NCBI RefSeq assembly: GCF_900111515.1
Contig: NZ_FOHS01000001.1
Coordinates: 813,419 to 877,418, forward strand
Source: Hymenobacter actinosclerus
GTDB taxonomy: Bacteria; Bacteroidota; Bacteroidia; Cytophagales; Hymenobacteraceae
Length of the DNA: 64,000 nucleotides
Direction: 5' to 3'
The translations under genes and the position numbers were made by a program. Under the pieces are notes generated by a model. That model was not told where the DNA came from. It ran no database searches and worked only from the letters and a program-made list of their open reading frames with translations. Each line of letters begins with the position of its first letter. Position 1 is the first letter of the stretch. Shown piece after piece: positions 25,298 to 33,508 of the stretch.

Positions 25298-26473
25298 ATG
25301 GCCAAGAAAACCCCAGCGGCCCAGCCAGCCCTCGTGCATATTCCCACCGTGGGCAAGGGCACCGACTCGCTTTCCAAGGAGCAAAAGGCTTTCAACCGGC
25401 TCACCAAGCGCATTGGTAAGCTCGAAACGGAGGTAACCGAGTTTCGGGCCGCCGCCGACAAGCTGCGCCAGCGGGTGCAGAACGAGTACCGGCCCCTGCA
25501 AACCCAGCACCACGACCAGCGGGCCGCTATGGTACGGGCCCTGGGCCACGCCTACGAACACCAGAAGCTCACCAAAACCGAGCGCAAGAAAATAGTGGAC
25601 CTAGTGGTGGACAAATGCGCCGACCTGCTCGACAGGGGCTACGACGACTTGGCCCCCATTTTCGACCTGCTCGACCCACCGCCCACGCCCGAAGAAGCAG
25701 CGGCCTTCGAGGCCGAAGAGGCCGACCTGGAAACTCAGACGGCCGAAATGATGAAGGAGATGTACCGCCAGCAGTTCGGCATCGAGTTCGAGGAAGGGGT
25801 GGACGTGAGTACGCCCGCCAAGTTCCAGGCCTACGTGGCCCAGCAGATGGCCGCTCAGCAGGAAGCCTATAATCAGCAGGAAGCCGAAGCGGAGGAACGC
25901 CGCGCCAAGCGCAAAAAGAGCCCCAAGCAGCAGGCCGCCGCCGACAAGAAAAAGGCTGAGGAGCAGAACATCACCCAGGCCGTGCGCACACTCTACATGG
26001 ACCTGGTAAAGCACCTGCACCCCGACCGGGAGCCCGACGAGGCCGAGAAAATCCGCAAAACCGAGCTGCTGGCCCGCGTAACTACCGCCTACAAGGCCAA
26101 CGAGCTGCTCACGCTGCTGCGCTTGCAACTGGAGCTCAACCGCATCGACCAGGCCCACCTCGAAAACCTGGCCGAAGACCAGCTGCGCTATTTCAACAAG
26201 CTGCTGCGCGAGCAGGTCCGGGAGCTGGACCAGCAACTGTTCGATGAGCAGATGGGGCTGCAAAGCTTCACTGGCAAGCCCTACTACTACACCTCCAGCC
26301 CCGCATCTATGGAGCTGGATTTCCTGCAAATGAAGGCCAGTCTGGAGCAGCGTATTCGGCAGTTGGAGGCCGAGGTAACCGCCTTTGGCCACGACCCCAA
26401 GGCCCTCAAGGCGTTCCTCAGGGACTACAAAATTCCCAAGGCCGGCTCGGCCCCCCGGTTCATTCAACTCTAG
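25298..26473 (+). CDS. J-domain coiled-coil protein, unknown role
   Basis: A 391-residue soluble protein. Long charged coiled coils (about 25-110 and 185-225) precede a J domain (about 226-275) with the HPD tripeptide at 241-243 (VKHLHPDRE), the signature needed to stimulate DnaK-type Hsp70 ATPase. The C-terminal part is helical with a short aromatic segment (GKPYYYTSSP). It lacks the Gly/Phe and zinc domains of DnaJ, so it is a specialised co-chaperone. No partner gene is nearby. ATG 25298. Confidence 0.8.
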   Translation: MAKKTPAAQPALVHIPTVGKGTDSLSKEQKAFNRLTKRIGKLETEVTEFRAAADKLRQRVQNEYRPLQTQHHDQRAAMVRALGHAYEHQKLTKTERKKIVDLVVDKCADLLDRGYDDLAPIFDLLDPPPTPEEAAAFEAEEADLETQTAEMMKEMYRQQFGIEFEEGVDVSTPAKFQAYVAQQMAAQQEAYNQQEAEAEERRAKRKKSPKQQAAADKKKAEEQNITQAVRTLYMDLVKHLHPDREPDEAEKIRKTELLARVTTAYKANELLTLLRLQLELNRIDQAHLENLAEDQLRYFNKLLREQVRELDQQLFDEQMGLQSFTGKPYYYTSSPASMELDFLQMKASLEQRIRQLEAEVTAFGHDPKALKAFLRDYKIPKAGSAPRFIQL

Positions 26474-26593
26474 AAACTGGCCGGGGCGAAACGCTCGTCT
26501 GCCCGGGCAGCTATGGTTTCCGGTACTGGCCTCTGGCATATCCTGGCCCGCCGCCGGCCCGTAGAGGTAGGTGAACCTTCAGGAAGCAAGACG

Positions 26594-28321
26594 ATGGGCA
26601 AGAAATCAGTAGCAGAAATTTTGGTGGATACCTTGCAGGCGGCCGGCGTGAAGCGGGTGTACGGCCTGGTCGGCGACTCGCTCAACGGCATCACCGACGT
26701 CATCCGGCAGCGCGACGATATCGAGTGGGTGCACGTGCGCAACGAGGAAGTGGCGGCCTTCGCGGCCGGGGCCGAGGCCCACCTCACGGGCGACCTGGTG
26801 GTGTGCGCCGGCTCCTGCGGACCAGGCAACACCCACCTCATCAACGGCCTCTACGACTGCCACCGCAGCCGCGTGCCGGTGCTGGCCATTGCCTCCCAGA
26901 TTCCGAGCTTCGAGCTGGGCACCCAGTATTTCCAGGAAACCCACCCCGAGCGGCTGTTTCAGGAATGCAGCCACTACTGCCAGCTGATTGGCAGCGCCAA
27001 CCAGGCCGTGCGCACCATCGAAATAGCCATCCAGACGGCCCTCACCAAGCGCGGCGTGGCCGTGATTGTGCTGCCCGGCGACGTGAGCTACGAGGAAACC
27101 GAAGCCCCCGAACCCCGGCTGCCGGTGCTGCACCGCCGGAGCGCCCTGGTGCCCGACATGGCCGACATCCGGGCCGCCGCCGACCTGCTCAACACCGCCG
27201 ACCGGGTAACGATTATGGCCGGCGCGGGCTGCGCCGAGGCCCACGCCGAGCTGCTGGCGGCCGCCGAGGCCCTGGGCGCGCCGGTGGTGCACGCGTTGCG
27301 CGGCAAGGAGTTCGTGGAGCCCAACAACCCCTACGACGTGGGTCTGAGCGGGCTGCTGGGCTTCACCTCGGCCTATAAGGCGCTCATGGACACCGACGCG
27401 CTGCTCATGCTCGGCACCGACTTTCCGTACCAGCAGTTTTTGCCCCAGGAGGCCCGCACGGTGCAGGTGGATGTGCGGGGCGAAAACATCGGCCGCCGCA
27501 CCCGCGTGGAAGTGGGCCTGGTGGGCGACGTCGGGGCCACGCTGCGCGCGCTGCTGCCGCTGCTCAACCACAAGCGCGACCGGGACCACCTTACGAAGGC
27601 CCAGGAAAACTACCGTGAGGCCCGCCAGGACCTCGATGAACTGGCCACCGGCAAGCCCGGCGACACCAGCATGCACCCCCAGTACGTGGCCCGCCTGCTG
27701 AACGAGCACGCCGCTGAGGATGCCATTTTCACCTGCGACGTGGGCACGCCTACCATCTGGGCCGCCCGCTATCTGCAAATGAACGGGCAGCGCCGGCTGC
27801 TGGGCTCCTTCAACCACGGCAGCATGGCCAACGCCGTGCCCCAGGCCATCGGCGCCCAGCTCACCTACCCCGGCCGCCAGGTAATTGCCATGGCCGGCGA
27901 CGGAGGCTTTGCCATGCTGCTGGGCGAGCTGCTCACACTCAAGCAGCTCAACGTGCCCGTGAAAGTGGTGGTGTTCAACAACCACAGCCTGGCCTTCGTG
28001 GAGCTGGAAATGAAGGCCGCCGGCCTGCTCGAATTCGGCACCGGGCTGGAAAACCCCAACTTCGGGGCCCTGGCCGAAGCCGCCGGCGTGCGCGGCATCC
28101 GCGTAACCGACCCCGCCGGTTTGCCCGCCGCCATTGCCGAAATGCTGGCCCACCCCGGCCCGGTTATCCTCGATGCCGTGGTGAAGCGCTCGGAGCTGTC
28201 GATGCCGCCCACCATCGAGGCCGCCCAGGTGAAAGGCTTCAGCCTCTACGCCCTCAAAGCCATCATGAGCGGCCGGGGCGACGAAATTTTGGAGTTGGCC
28301 AAAACGAATCTGCTACGCTGA
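26594..28321 (+). CDS. poxB: Pyruvate oxidase / pyruvate:quinone oxidoreductase (PoxB type)
   Basis: A 575-residue thiamine-diphosphate flavoenzyme converting pyruvate to acetate and CO2. The ThDP glutamate lies in VRNEEVAAFAAGAEAHLTG (about 48-66), the GDGGF metal motif near 435 is followed by VVFNNHSLAFVE, and the C-terminus (KGFSLYALKAIMSGRGDEILELAKTN split at KGFSLYALKAIMSGRGDE) mirrors the E. coli PoxB membrane-activation region. The length matches PoxB (572). I start at ATG 26594; an in-frame start at 26513 adds residues outside the family. Electrons would go to menaquinone. Confidence 0.9.
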   Translation: MGKKSVAEILVDTLQAAGVKRVYGLVGDSLNGITDVIRQRDDIEWVHVRNEEVAAFAAGAEAHLTGDLVVCAGSCGPGNTHLINGLYDCHRSRVPVLAIASQIPSFELGTQYFQETHPERLFQECSHYCQLIGSANQAVRTIEIAIQTALTKRGVAVIVLPGDVSYEETEAPEPRLPVLHRRSALVPDMADIRAAADLLNTADRVTIMAGAGCAEAHAELLAAAEALGAPVVHALRGKEFVEPNNPYDVGLSGLLGFTSAYKALMDTDALLMLGTDFPYQQFLPQEARTVQVDVRGENIGRRTRVEVGLVGDVGATLRALLPLLNHKRDRDHLTKAQENYREARQDLDELATGKPGDTSMHPQYVARLLNEHAAEDAIFTCDVGTPTIWAARYLQMNGQRRLLGSFNHGSMANAVPQAIGAQLTYPGRQVIAMAGDGGFAMLLGELLTLKQLNVPVKVVVFNNHSLAFVELEMKAAGLLEFGTGLENPNFGALAEAAGVRGIRVTDPAGLPAAIAEMLAHPGPVILDAVVKRSELSMPPTIEAAQVKGFSLYALKAIMSGRGDEILELAKTNLLR

Positions 28322-28325
28322 ACTG

Positions 28326-28436
28326 GTAGCGCGAAAATCTGTTTCGCGACGAGCGAAGCGAGTTCCTACGCGTAAGCTGACGTTGCAAACGCGTAGGAAC
28401 TCGCTTCGCTCGTCGCGAAACAGATTTTCGCGCTAC
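28326..28436. repeat. Perfect 47-bp intergenic hairpin
   Basis: Arms 28326-28372 and 28390-28436 are exact reverse complements over 47 bases, with a 17-base loop. The core GCGACGAGCGAAGCGAG is itself internally repetitive. It lies 5 bases after the poxB stop. It is not the same family as the other hairpins, though AGCGAAGCG recurs. Confidence 0.95.
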
Positions 28437-28566
28437 AGCTATTGTCAACCGAACAATCTTCCCTGACCAAGCTGTTACCTATCGGCAACCTGCGCCGGCA
28501 AAACCGCGTCGGTTGTCTGTATTCGCTTTCTTTGCCCGTTCCAGCTGCCGCCCGCTCTTTCCTTCC

Positions 28567-29433
28567 ATGACCAACCGCGAAATCAAAGCCCTCATTTCTC
28601 TGCTCGACGACCCGGAAGTTGCCCCCCAGGTGGAGGACAAAATCCAGACGCTGGGCGAAACCATCATTCCGTTTCTGGAGGAAAGCTGGGAAGAAAGCCT
28701 CGACCCGCGCCAGCAGCAACGCCTCGAAGACCTGATTCATCACCTACAATTCGAGGGCCTGCAACAGCGCTTCCGGGTGTGGCGCGAATCGGGGGCCGAA
28801 AACCTGCTGGAGGGCATGTGGCTACTGAATTCCTACCAGTACCCCGATGCCGACTTCCAGAGCCTCAACCGCGCCATCGAACAGCTGCGCTTTGAAGTCT
28901 GGACGCTGCTGCAACCCGAAATGCACCCCGCCGACCAGGTGCAGACGCTCAACCACGTGTTTTTCCGGGCGCATAAGTTCGCGGCCAACACCCAGAACTT
29001 CCACTCGCCGGCCAACTCCATGCTGCACCGGGTGCTGGAAACCAAGCGGGGCAATCCGCTCACGCTCTGCGTAATTTACCTGTTGGTGGCCCAGCGCCTC
29101 AAGCTGCCGGTGTTCGGCGTGAACCTGCCCAACCTGTTCGTGCTCACCTACCAGCTGGAGCCGCCCCTGGAGCCCTTCTACATCAACTGCTACAACCGCG
29201 GCCTGGTACTCTCGCGCACCGACATCGAGCACTACGTGCAGCAGCTCAACCTCACGCCCAACGACATCTTCTTCGAGCCCTGCAGCCACCTCGACATCGT
29301 GCGCCGCGCCCTGCGCAACCTGCAGGTCAGCTTCGAGAAACTGCAGGAACCCGCCAAAGCCGTGGAAGTGGGCCAGCTGCTGGCCCTGCTCACCGACGAC
29401 CCGCAACTCTCCGACGCTGACCCCAACGAGTAA
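28567..29433 (+). CDS. SirB1-type transglutaminase-like protein
   Basis: A 288-residue cytoplasmic protein of the SirB1/Transglut_core2 family: LNHVFFRAHKFAANTQNFHSP, SMLHRVLETKRGNPLTLCVIYLLVAQRLKLPVFGVNLP and the downstream FEPCSHLDIVRRALRNL segment. The role is unknown; members are often fused to TPR repeats. ATG 28567 gives a natural N-terminus (MTNREIKAL). It is convergent with the redoxin gene across a very strong hairpin. Confidence 0.85.
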   Translation: MTNREIKALISLLDDPEVAPQVEDKIQTLGETIIPFLEESWEESLDPRQQQRLEDLIHHLQFEGLQQRFRVWRESGAENLLEGMWLLNSYQYPDADFQSLNRAIEQLRFEVWTLLQPEMHPADQVQTLNHVFFRAHKFAANTQNFHSPANSMLHRVLETKRGNPLTLCVIYLLVAQRLKLPVFGVNLPNLFVLTYQLEPPLEPFYINCYNRGLVLSRTDIEHYVQQLNLTPNDIFFEPCSHLDIVRRALRNLQVSFEKLQEPAKAVEVGQLLALLTDDPQLSDADPNE

Positions 29434-29442
29434 GGAGCAAAG

Positions 29443-29500
29443 CTTCAAACGGCCACGGCCGGCCTGCGCACTGGCGCAGGCCGGCCGTGGCCGTTTGAAG
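29443..29500. terminator. 27-bp perfect stem between convergent genes
   Basis: Arms 29443-29469 and 29474-29500 are exact complements with a 4-base loop. AAAC/GTTT at the base gives short A and T runs on either side, fitting a bidirectional terminator. Confidence 0.85.
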
Positions 29501-29512
29501 GGAAACAGCTAG

Positions 29513-30115
29513 TTAAAACCGCTTGATCAGGCAGCCGGCGGCACGTTTGTCGGCTACGCCGGCGGCGCGGCCGGCCAGCAGGTTGTCGAGCACCTGGGCC
29601 ACGTACTTTTCCTTCACGTAGTTTTCCACCTGCGGATTATCGTCGATGGCGCCCTTGTAGCGCACCGCAAAACCACCGCCAACGGGCTGCAGCACGATAA
29701 CCTCGGGCGTTTTGGTGGCACCGAGCAGTGTGCTCACGGCCTGGCCCTCGTCGGTGAGCAGCGCGAGGGTACCGCCGCCGGAAGCCTTCACTTTCACCTT
29801 CTCGGTGGCATCAGTGGCGGCCTCCACGTTGATGGGCGTATCGATGAAGAGGAACTGTACGCCCTTGCCGCTGTAATCGGCGTTCAGGGCAGCCAGGCGG
29901 TTCTGGTAAAGTGTGGAGAAGGGGCAGACCTGGCTCACGAACACCACCACTATGGCCTTGCTGCCGGCGTAGCTTTTCAGGCTGACTTCGGTGTTATCCT
30001 GCTTGAGGTTGAAATCAGCCACCGAGCGGCTGCCCTGGGCGCGGGCCGACGTAACGGCGAAGACACCGAACAGCAGCGCGGCGGCGGCAAGCAGGGAAAT
30101 GCGGCGGAAAGACAT
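29513..30115 (-). CDS. Secreted thioredoxin-fold (redoxin) protein
   Basis: A 200-residue exported protein: signal peptide cut near residue 27 (TSARAQ), then a peroxiredoxin/TlpA-like fold (FNLKQDNTEVSLKSYAGSKAIVVVFVSQVCPFSTLYQNRLAALN) with a single active-site-position Cys in VCPFS rather than CxxC, and a second Cys near the C-terminus (GCLIKRF) that might act as resolving Cys. The role is probably thiol-based peroxide removal or redox control in the periplasm; the substrate is unknown. ATG 30115. Confidence 0.8.
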   Translation of the reverse strand: MSFRRISLLAAAALLFGVFAVTSARAQGSRSVADFNLKQDNTEVSLKSYAGSKAIVVVFVSQVCPFSTLYQNRLAALNADYSGKGVQFLFIDTPINVEAATDATEKVKVKASGGGTLALLTDEGQAVSTLLGATKTPEVIVLQPVGGGFAVRYKGAIDDNPQVENYVKEKYVAQVLDNLLAGRAAGVADKRAAGCLIKRF

Positions 30116-30243
30116 AGGACAGTTGGTGAGGTAATGGGCAGTGGGATGGTGAGCGTACGTTCGGGGCCTCTGGGGGCAGTAAGGTGAAAGATGAGCAAGT
30201 TGCGCCAGTGCAGCGTCAGCTCCCTGTTTCGCTACTCGCTGTT

Positions 30244-30897
30244 TTATCTTTCCTCTACGCAATACGTGAGCACATACTCGGGGGTGGGCTGAAAATAATG
30301 AATCTGGTGTTGGCGGCGGGAGTTTTCAAGTAGCAGGTGTCCCGTCAACACACCGGCCTCCCGTCGCTCAAACGGATTGAGCAGTAGCTGCTCTTTGAAC
30401 ACCAGCCCCCGGCGACTATGCAGCTTATAAAGCGTTTCCTTGGCACTCCAGTACAGGCAGTGCTTGGTGGCATCGTCGCCGGCGTCGGCCTGTTCGGTTT
30501 CCGATAGAAACCGCCGGGCCAGCCGTTGGGCTTTGGGGCGGATCAGTTCAATATCTGTGCCAACGGCCTCGCTGCCCCTTGCTACCAGCGCCGCCACCCA
30601 CTCGCCCGAGTGCGACAACGACACGCCCAAGGCCGGCAAACCGGCAAAATAGGGCCGGCCGTTGGTGTCGTTTTCGAGCGGCGTGGGCGCGTCGGTCAGC
30701 TCGCGCAACAGCTGCTGGGCCAGCACGCGGGCCGCCAGCCATTGCCGGGCCCGCAACTCGTCGCGGCCCTCGGGGAAACGGGCCAGGTAGTGCGCCGGGG
30801 TGGGCAGCTGCTCCCAGAGCGCAGCCGCCGGCTCCGTCAGGTGCCACAGCCCCAGCAGGGCCGTGGCGGAAACAGGAGACAGGGAGTGCAGCGGCAT
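30244..30897 (-). CDS. 4'-phosphopantetheinyl transferase
   Basis: A 217-residue Sfp-family enzyme that moves phosphopantetheine from CoA onto acyl or peptidyl carrier proteins. Magnesium ligands are in VGTDIE (Asp115, Glu117) and WSAKETLYK (Glu154, Lys158), and SLSHSGEWVAA is conserved. The size fits the broad-specificity Sfp class rather than AcpS. A perfect -7 box lies upstream on the arm of a hairpin shared with the divergent WD40 gene. Confidence 0.92.
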   Translation of the reverse strand: MPLHSLSPVSATALLGLWHLTEPAAALWEQLPTPAHYLARFPEGRDELRARQWLAARVLAQQLLRELTDAPTPLENDTNGRPYFAGLPALGVSLSHSGEWVAALVARGSEAVGTDIELIRPKAQRLARRFLSETEQADAGDDATKHCLYWSAKETLYKLHSRRGLVFKEQLLLNPFERREAGVLTGHLLLENSRRQHQIHYFQPTPEYVLTYCVEER

Positions 30898-30923
30898 AGA
30901 TGGTGATTCGGTGGTTTGGTGGG

Positions 30924-30931
30924 CAAAGATA
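30924..30931 (-). promoter_or_regulatory. -7 box on left hairpin arm
   Basis: Minus-strand TATCTTTG, a perfect TAnnTTTG. The predicted transcript start near 30917 is about 20 bases upstream of the phosphopantetheinyl transferase ATG at 30897. Confidence 0.6.
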
Positions 30932-31033
30932 CTCTCATCCTGAGCGGAGCGAAGGACCTGCTTGATGGTAGCACCACCGCAGCAACGACTGGTTCCTGCT
31001 TTACAAGCTCCTTCGCTCCGCTCAGGATGAGAG

Positions 31034-31041
31034 TATCTTTG
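31034..31041 (+). promoter_or_regulatory. -7 box on right hairpin arm
   Basis: Plus-strand TATCTTTG, mirror image of 30924-30931. The predicted transcript start near 31048 leaves a leader of about 32 bases made of TCACCAAA octamers, then the GTG at 31080. Confidence 0.6.
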
Positions 31042-31044
31042 CCC

Positions 31045-31077
31045 ACCAAATCACCAAATCACCAAATCACCAAACCG
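31045..31077 (+). repeat. TCACCAAA octamer repeats in a 5' leader
   Basis: Four copies of the 8-bp word (A)TCACCAAA end three bases before the GTG start of the WD40 gene and make up nearly its whole leader. Confidence 0.9.
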
Positions 31078-31079
31078 CC

Positions 31080-31997
31080 GTGCGCCCGACTGTTCAGAAA
31101 CTCGCCGCCCTCACCGGCCACCGCGACTGCGTGTATGCCCTCACTGGTACGGTGGGGGAGGACGTGGTGTATTCTTCCGGGGCCGATGGGTTGGTGGTGG
31201 CCTGGAATGCGGCCGCGCCCGAGCAGGACGGCGAGCTGGTGGCCAAGGTGGAAAACTCGGTGTACGCGCTGTGCCGGCTGCCGGAGCGCGACTTGCTGGT
31301 GCTGGGCCACAACTTTCAGGGCGTGCAGGTGATTGATTTAGCCGATAAGAAGCTGGCCTTCGCCACCGCCCTGCCGCCGGTGGCCATCTTCGATATCTGC
31401 TACTCTGAACCCCGGCAGCGCCTGTATGTGGCCCTGGCCGACGGCACGCTGGCCGTTTTAAATACCACCGATTTCCGGCTCGAAACCCTGCAGCGCGTTT
31501 CCGACAAAAGCCTACGCTGCCTGGCCCTGCACGAGGGCCGCAACGAGCTGGCCGTGGGCGGCTCCGACTGGCAGCTGCGCATCCTCGACGCCGATTCGCT
31601 GGCCGTGAAGCACACCATCAGCGAGGCCACCAACTCGGTATTCACCTGCGCCTACTCGCCCGATGGCGCCCACCTGCTGGCCGCCGGCCGCGACGCCCAC
31701 CTGCGCACCTATGATGTGGCCGCCAGCTACGCGCCGCTGCGCACCGTGGTAGCCCACATGTTCACCATCAACCACCTCATCTTCTCGCCCGATGCCCGCC
31801 TGCTGGCCACCTGCAGCATGGACAAGAGCATCAAGCTCTGGGATGCCGCCACCGGCCAGCTGCTGCGCGTGGTAGATAAGGCCCGTAACGCCGGCCACGG
31901 CACCTCCGTGAACAAGTTATTTTGGCCGGGGAGCCAGAATAGGCTAGTTTCGTGTAGCGACGACCGTAGTCTGGCGGTCTGGCAGGTGGGTTTTTAG
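31080..31997 (+). CDS. WD40-repeat beta-propeller protein
   Basis: A 305-residue cytoplasmic protein made of about seven WD40 blades; clear ones include LTGHRDCVYALTG, NSVFTCAYSPDGAHLLAAGRDAHLRTYD, FTINHLIFSPDARLLATCSMDKSIKLWD and RLVSCSDDRSLAVWQ. There is no signal peptide or catalytic domain, so it is a likely protein-binding scaffold with unknown partners. The start is GTG 31080, set by the promoter and octamer leader immediately upstream. Confidence 0.85.
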   Translation: MRPTVQKLAALTGHRDCVYALTGTVGEDVVYSSGADGLVVAWNAAAPEQDGELVAKVENSVYALCRLPERDLLVLGHNFQGVQVIDLADKKLAFATALPPVAIFDICYSEPRQRLYVALADGTLAVLNTTDFRLETLQRVSDKSLRCLALHEGRNELAVGGSDWQLRILDADSLAVKHTISEATNSVFTCAYSPDGAHLLAAGRDAHLRTYDVAASYAPLRTVVAHMFTINHLIFSPDARLLATCSMDKSIKLWDAATGQLLRVVDKARNAGHGTSVNKLFWPGSQNRLVSCSDDRSLAVWQVGF

Positions 31998-32000
31998 GGA

Positions 32001-32213
32001 GGAGCTAGGAGTTAGAAGCTAGGAGCTGGAATTAATAGTCTGGCTGATTGAAATAGGGGCCAGTTGAGAGGCCTCCGACCTGCTTTCTGACTTTGCCATT
32101 AACTTCATTTGCCTTCTGCTTCTATCTGCTGACTTCTCACTCCTAGCTCCTCAAAATAGCTGCCTCACTGCTCACCCGCTTCTATCTCCTGGCTTCTAAC
32201 TCCTAGCTCCTCA
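32001..32213. repeat. AGCTAGG / CTCCTAG heptad words in inverted orientation
   Basis: GGAGCTAGGAGTTAGAAGCT and following bases (32001-32030) face CTTCTAACTCCTAGCTCCTC (about 32194-32213) and a further copy at 32133-32152. The right blocks run to two bases before the DivIVA-like ATG. The period is about 7 bp. The 218-base gap has no gene. Confidence 0.85.
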
Positions 32214-32215
32214 GA

Positions 32216-33310
32216 ATGAAAATCACCGCCCTCGATATCCGGCAGCAAACCTTTGGAAAAGCCCTTCGCGGCCTGGATAAGGACGAAGTGCAGGCCTTTT
32301 TGCAAACCGTTTCGCAGCAGTGGGAGCGGATGGGCGACGAAAACCGGGAGCTGCGCCTCAAGCTGGAGCACGCCACCCAGGACGTGAGCAAGATGCGCGA
32401 GGTGGAAACCAGCCTCTACCGCACCCTCAAAACGGCCGAAGACACCGGCAAGAGCATTGCCGAGCAGGCCCAGCGCGACGCTGAGCTGCGCATCCGTGAA
32501 GCCCAGTTGCAGGCCGAGGAGCTGCTGGCCGCCGCCCGCCAGAAGGCCCGCGCCGTGGTGGAGGATGCCTACCAGCAGGCCGAGCGCACGGTGGCCGATA
32601 TGAAAAAGGAGGCCAATGCCCTGGGCCAGGAGTGCCAGCGGCTCGAAAACCTGCTCGACGGCCTCACCCGCGACCTGCACCACCTCGCCTCCGATGCGCT
32701 GGATAAAGTGGAAAAAGCCCGCGCCCGGCCCAAAAGCGGCGCGGCGGCCATCCTTTCGCGGGCCGCCAGCGTAAAGGTGAGCCGGCCCCCTGCGGCCGAT
32801 GAACCTTCTACGCCTGACGCCTCACCTGCCATGCACGTTTCCACTGCCGCCACCGCCTCGGCCGCCGCTATTGCGGCCCCGGCCGCGGCCCGCCTCGACT
32901 CATCGGCCACCGCGCCGGCCGAAAGCCGCGCTGCCCAGCCCGCCACCACCGGCTACAACCCCAAGCCCGGCCAGCAGCCCGACCCAAGCCAGGAGCCCGA
33001 GCGCCCCACCGGCCCCAGCAACCCCGACCAGCAGCCCGGCCCCGAAATCGAGCGGCCCGGCGCGCCGGCCGAAAACCCCGGCATCTCGCCCGCACCCCAC
33101 ATCGACCCGCCCGGCCCTATGCGCGTGCCCGACCCCGCGCCGCCGCGCGTAGAGCCCCCGGCCCCCGACATCCGGCCAGTAGGTCCTAGCCAGCCCGAAA
33201 TTCCGCAGCCCGCGCCGCCCATGCACCCCGGCCAGCCGGGCATGGCGGCCGCGGCCCCGGCTGCCGCCCCGGCCGCGCTGGGCGAACGGTCGTTCTTCGA
33301 CGACATTTAA
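32216..33310 (+). CDS. DivIVA-domain protein with Pro-rich tail
   Basis: A 364-residue protein. The first 60 residues match the DivIVA lipid-binding motif (MKITALDIRQQTFGKALRGLDKDEVQAFL), followed by a long coiled coil (to about 175) and a very Pro/Ala-rich, probably disordered region (185-355) ending in GERSFFDDI. DivIVA proteins mark curved membrane at poles and septa. The function in Bacteroidota is not established. The short conserved-looking acidic C-terminus resembles a partner-docking peptide. Confidence 0.85.
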   Translation: MKITALDIRQQTFGKALRGLDKDEVQAFLQTVSQQWERMGDENRELRLKLEHATQDVSKMREVETSLYRTLKTAEDTGKSIAEQAQRDAELRIREAQLQAEELLAAARQKARAVVEDAYQQAERTVADMKKEANALGQECQRLENLLDGLTRDLHHLASDALDKVEKARARPKSGAAAILSRAASVKVSRPPAADEPSTPDASPAMHVSTAATASAAAIAAPAAARLDSSATAPAESRAAQPATTGYNPKPGQQPDPSQEPERPTGPSNPDQQPGPEIERPGAPAENPGISPAPHIDPPGPMRVPDPAPPRVEPPAPDIRPVGPSQPEIPQPAPPMHPGQPGMAAAAPAAAPAALGERSFFDDI

Positions 33311-33381
33311 GCGCTGATTTTCGCTGCTCAGGTTGATTCCGCTGATTTCTGACGTGATTCGGCCTGATTGCTTTTCAAACG

Positions 33382-33415
33382 ACGAAGCCTGCCTTTTGGG
33401 GCGGGCTTCGTTGTG
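33382..33415 (+). terminator. Terminator of the DivIVA-like gene
   Basis: ACGAAGCCTGCC pairs with GCGGGCTTCGT around TTTTGGG, followed by a T-rich tail. Confidence 0.7.
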
Positions 33416-33439
33416 TTAGCACCGCGAGACTTCCCGCAG

Positions 33440-33508
33440 CAACTCACGCATTCACCGAGTCACTCACTCGCTCAAACTCACCACCTCACTATTTCACCAC
33501 CTCACCTT
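33440..33508 (+). repeat. CACCACCTCAC octamer-like words upstream of folB
   Basis: Irregular 8-bp words (CTCACTCG, CTCACCAC, CTCACTAT, TTCACCAC, CTCACC) fill the leader directly upstream of the folB ATG at 33509. Confidence 0.75.

Larger units (their letters stand above)
30915..31050. repeat. Hairpin with outward-facing promoter boxes
   Basis: Arms 30915-30955 and 31010-31050 are exact reverse complements over 41 bases around a 54-base spacer. Each arm contains TATCTTTG facing outward and the CATCCTGAGCGGAGCGAAGG word of the dispersed hairpin family. It sits between the divergent phosphopantetheinyl transferase and WD40 genes. Confidence 0.9.

Noticed and set aside
26606..28153. Long minus-strand frame opposite poxB (515 codons)
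   Set aside because: Same antisense bias; the plus strand encodes full PoxB motifs.
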